This document shows, piece after piece, positions 5,178 to 5,566 of a DNA stretch of 5,566 nucleotides. The notes under the pieces are model-generated. The model was not told where the DNA came from. It saw nothing but the letters and a program-made list of their open reading frames with translations, and did not search any database. The DNA lies in NCBI GenBank assembly GCA_018672145.1, contig JABHGH010000095.1, forward strand, positions 1 to 5,566, given 5' to 3'. Made by a program: the position numbers and the translations under genes. Position 1 is the stretch's first letter. Every line of letters starts with the position of its first letter. The DNA comes from Flavobacteriaceae bacterium. GTDB lineage: Bacteria > Bacteroidota > Bacteroidia > Flavobacteriales > Flavobacteriaceae.

Positions 5178-5566
5178 ATGAGCAAAAAATTTTTGTTTTT
5201 TGTTTTGCTAACAACTTACCTTCATTCACAAACCGTTGAAATTGAAGGAGGCCTTAGTTATTCTAATTATAATTATGAAAACTCCTCTAATGCCTCAAAT
5301 CCAAATGTAAAAGCTGACTTAGCTGGCTATTTGAAAATACAACTTGATACATTATTTTCTTCTCCATTCACTTATGGGATAAAATTACAGCAACACAATG
5401 CTACAGGAGGTAATCAAGCTCAAGCATACAATTGGAATGCATTGTATGGGGGTTTATTTGTAAACACAAATATTCTTAAAATTAATGACCGGATTAATAT
5501 CAAGGCTCAAGCAGGACTATCTACTTTAATGTTTGGAGAACAACAAATAGGAGGTTCTAAATATAG
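5178..5566 (+). CDS. Secreted, probably outer-membrane beta-barrel protein, N-terminal part (3' end outside window)
   Basis: This reading frame is open to the window edge, with 129 complete codons. The N-terminus MSKKFLFFVLLTTYLHSQ is a typical signal peptide (basic start, hydrophobic core, cleavage expected after SQ at residue 18). No lipobox Cys is present. The mature part has no membrane helices. It is rich in Tyr, Asn, Gln and Gly, and has alternating polar and hydrophobic stretches such as TYGIKLQQHN, ALYGGLFVNTNILKI and INIKAQAGLSTLMFG, separated by turn-like NG/GG sequences. This is the pattern of antiparallel barrel strands in Bacteroidota outer-membrane proteins. The function and exact family are not recognised. 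Base composition is clearly more AT-rich than rseP (81 G or C in bases 5221-5460). The signal peptide fixes the start at 5178, and no alternative ATG occurs until far into the mature part. Confidence 0.65.
   Translation, partial: MSKKFLFFVLLTTYLHSQTVEIEGGLSYSNYNYENSSNASNPNVKADLAGYLKIQLDTLFSSPFTYGIKLQQHNATGGNQAQAYNWNALYGGLFVNTNILKINDRINIKAQAGLSTLMFGEQQIGGSKY

Noticed and set aside
1..5566. CRISPR array, insertion sequence, toxin-antitoxin pair or riboswitch
   Set aside because: No regularly spaced repeats, transposase motifs, paired small toxin genes or recognisable riboswitch core were seen. The intergenic stretches are all under 140 bases and are accounted for by promoters, the tRNA and a terminator.

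Overview
The window looks like chromosomal DNA from a member of the Bacteroidota, most likely a flavobacterium-like organism. The evidence is four or five promoter elements of the Bacteroidota type (TAnnTTTG, in the two best cases preceded by TTTG at 19-20 bases), starts without Shine-Dalgarno sequences, a tRNA gene with no encoded CCA, and protein variants typical of that phylum (short FeoB, SCO protein, FeoB-associated Cys-rich peptide, two-PDZ site-2 protease). The phylum is well supported. Anything finer is a guess.

Layout. 1-303 (+) is the C-terminal part of a ZIP-family metal transporter cut by the window edge. 300-2743 (-) is a ferrous iron uptake operon, feoA-feoB-small Cys-rich membrane protein. 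feoA and feoB overlap by ATGA. The 39-residue small gene follows 12 bases after feoB with a GTG start, and its stop overlaps the stop of the ZIP gene inside a CTAG palindrome. 2809-3477 (-) is an SCO1/SenC copper chaperone, upstream of feoA in the same direction. A 117-base divergent promoter region separates it from 3595-4908 (+), an RseP-type intramembrane site-2 protease. 4967-5040 (+) is tRNA-Asn(GTT) with its own promoter and a rho-independent terminator at 5070-5097. From 5178 to the end (+) is the 5' part of an AT-rich gene for a secreted, probably outer-membrane beta-barrel protein.

How they work together. FeoA, FeoB and the Cys-rich peptide form one Fe(II) uptake unit at the inner membrane. 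A ZIP transporter on one side and a copper-delivering SCO protein on the other make this a small metal-handling neighbourhood (inference from proximity). RseP is an envelope-stress or membrane-protein-turnover protease, and the terminal gene is an envelope protein, but no direct link between them is visible.

I found no clearly new biological system. The points most worth a second look are the unmarked small Feo gene, an inverted repeat placed like an operator at the feoA promoter, and a possible leaderless transcript for the terminal outer-membrane gene.
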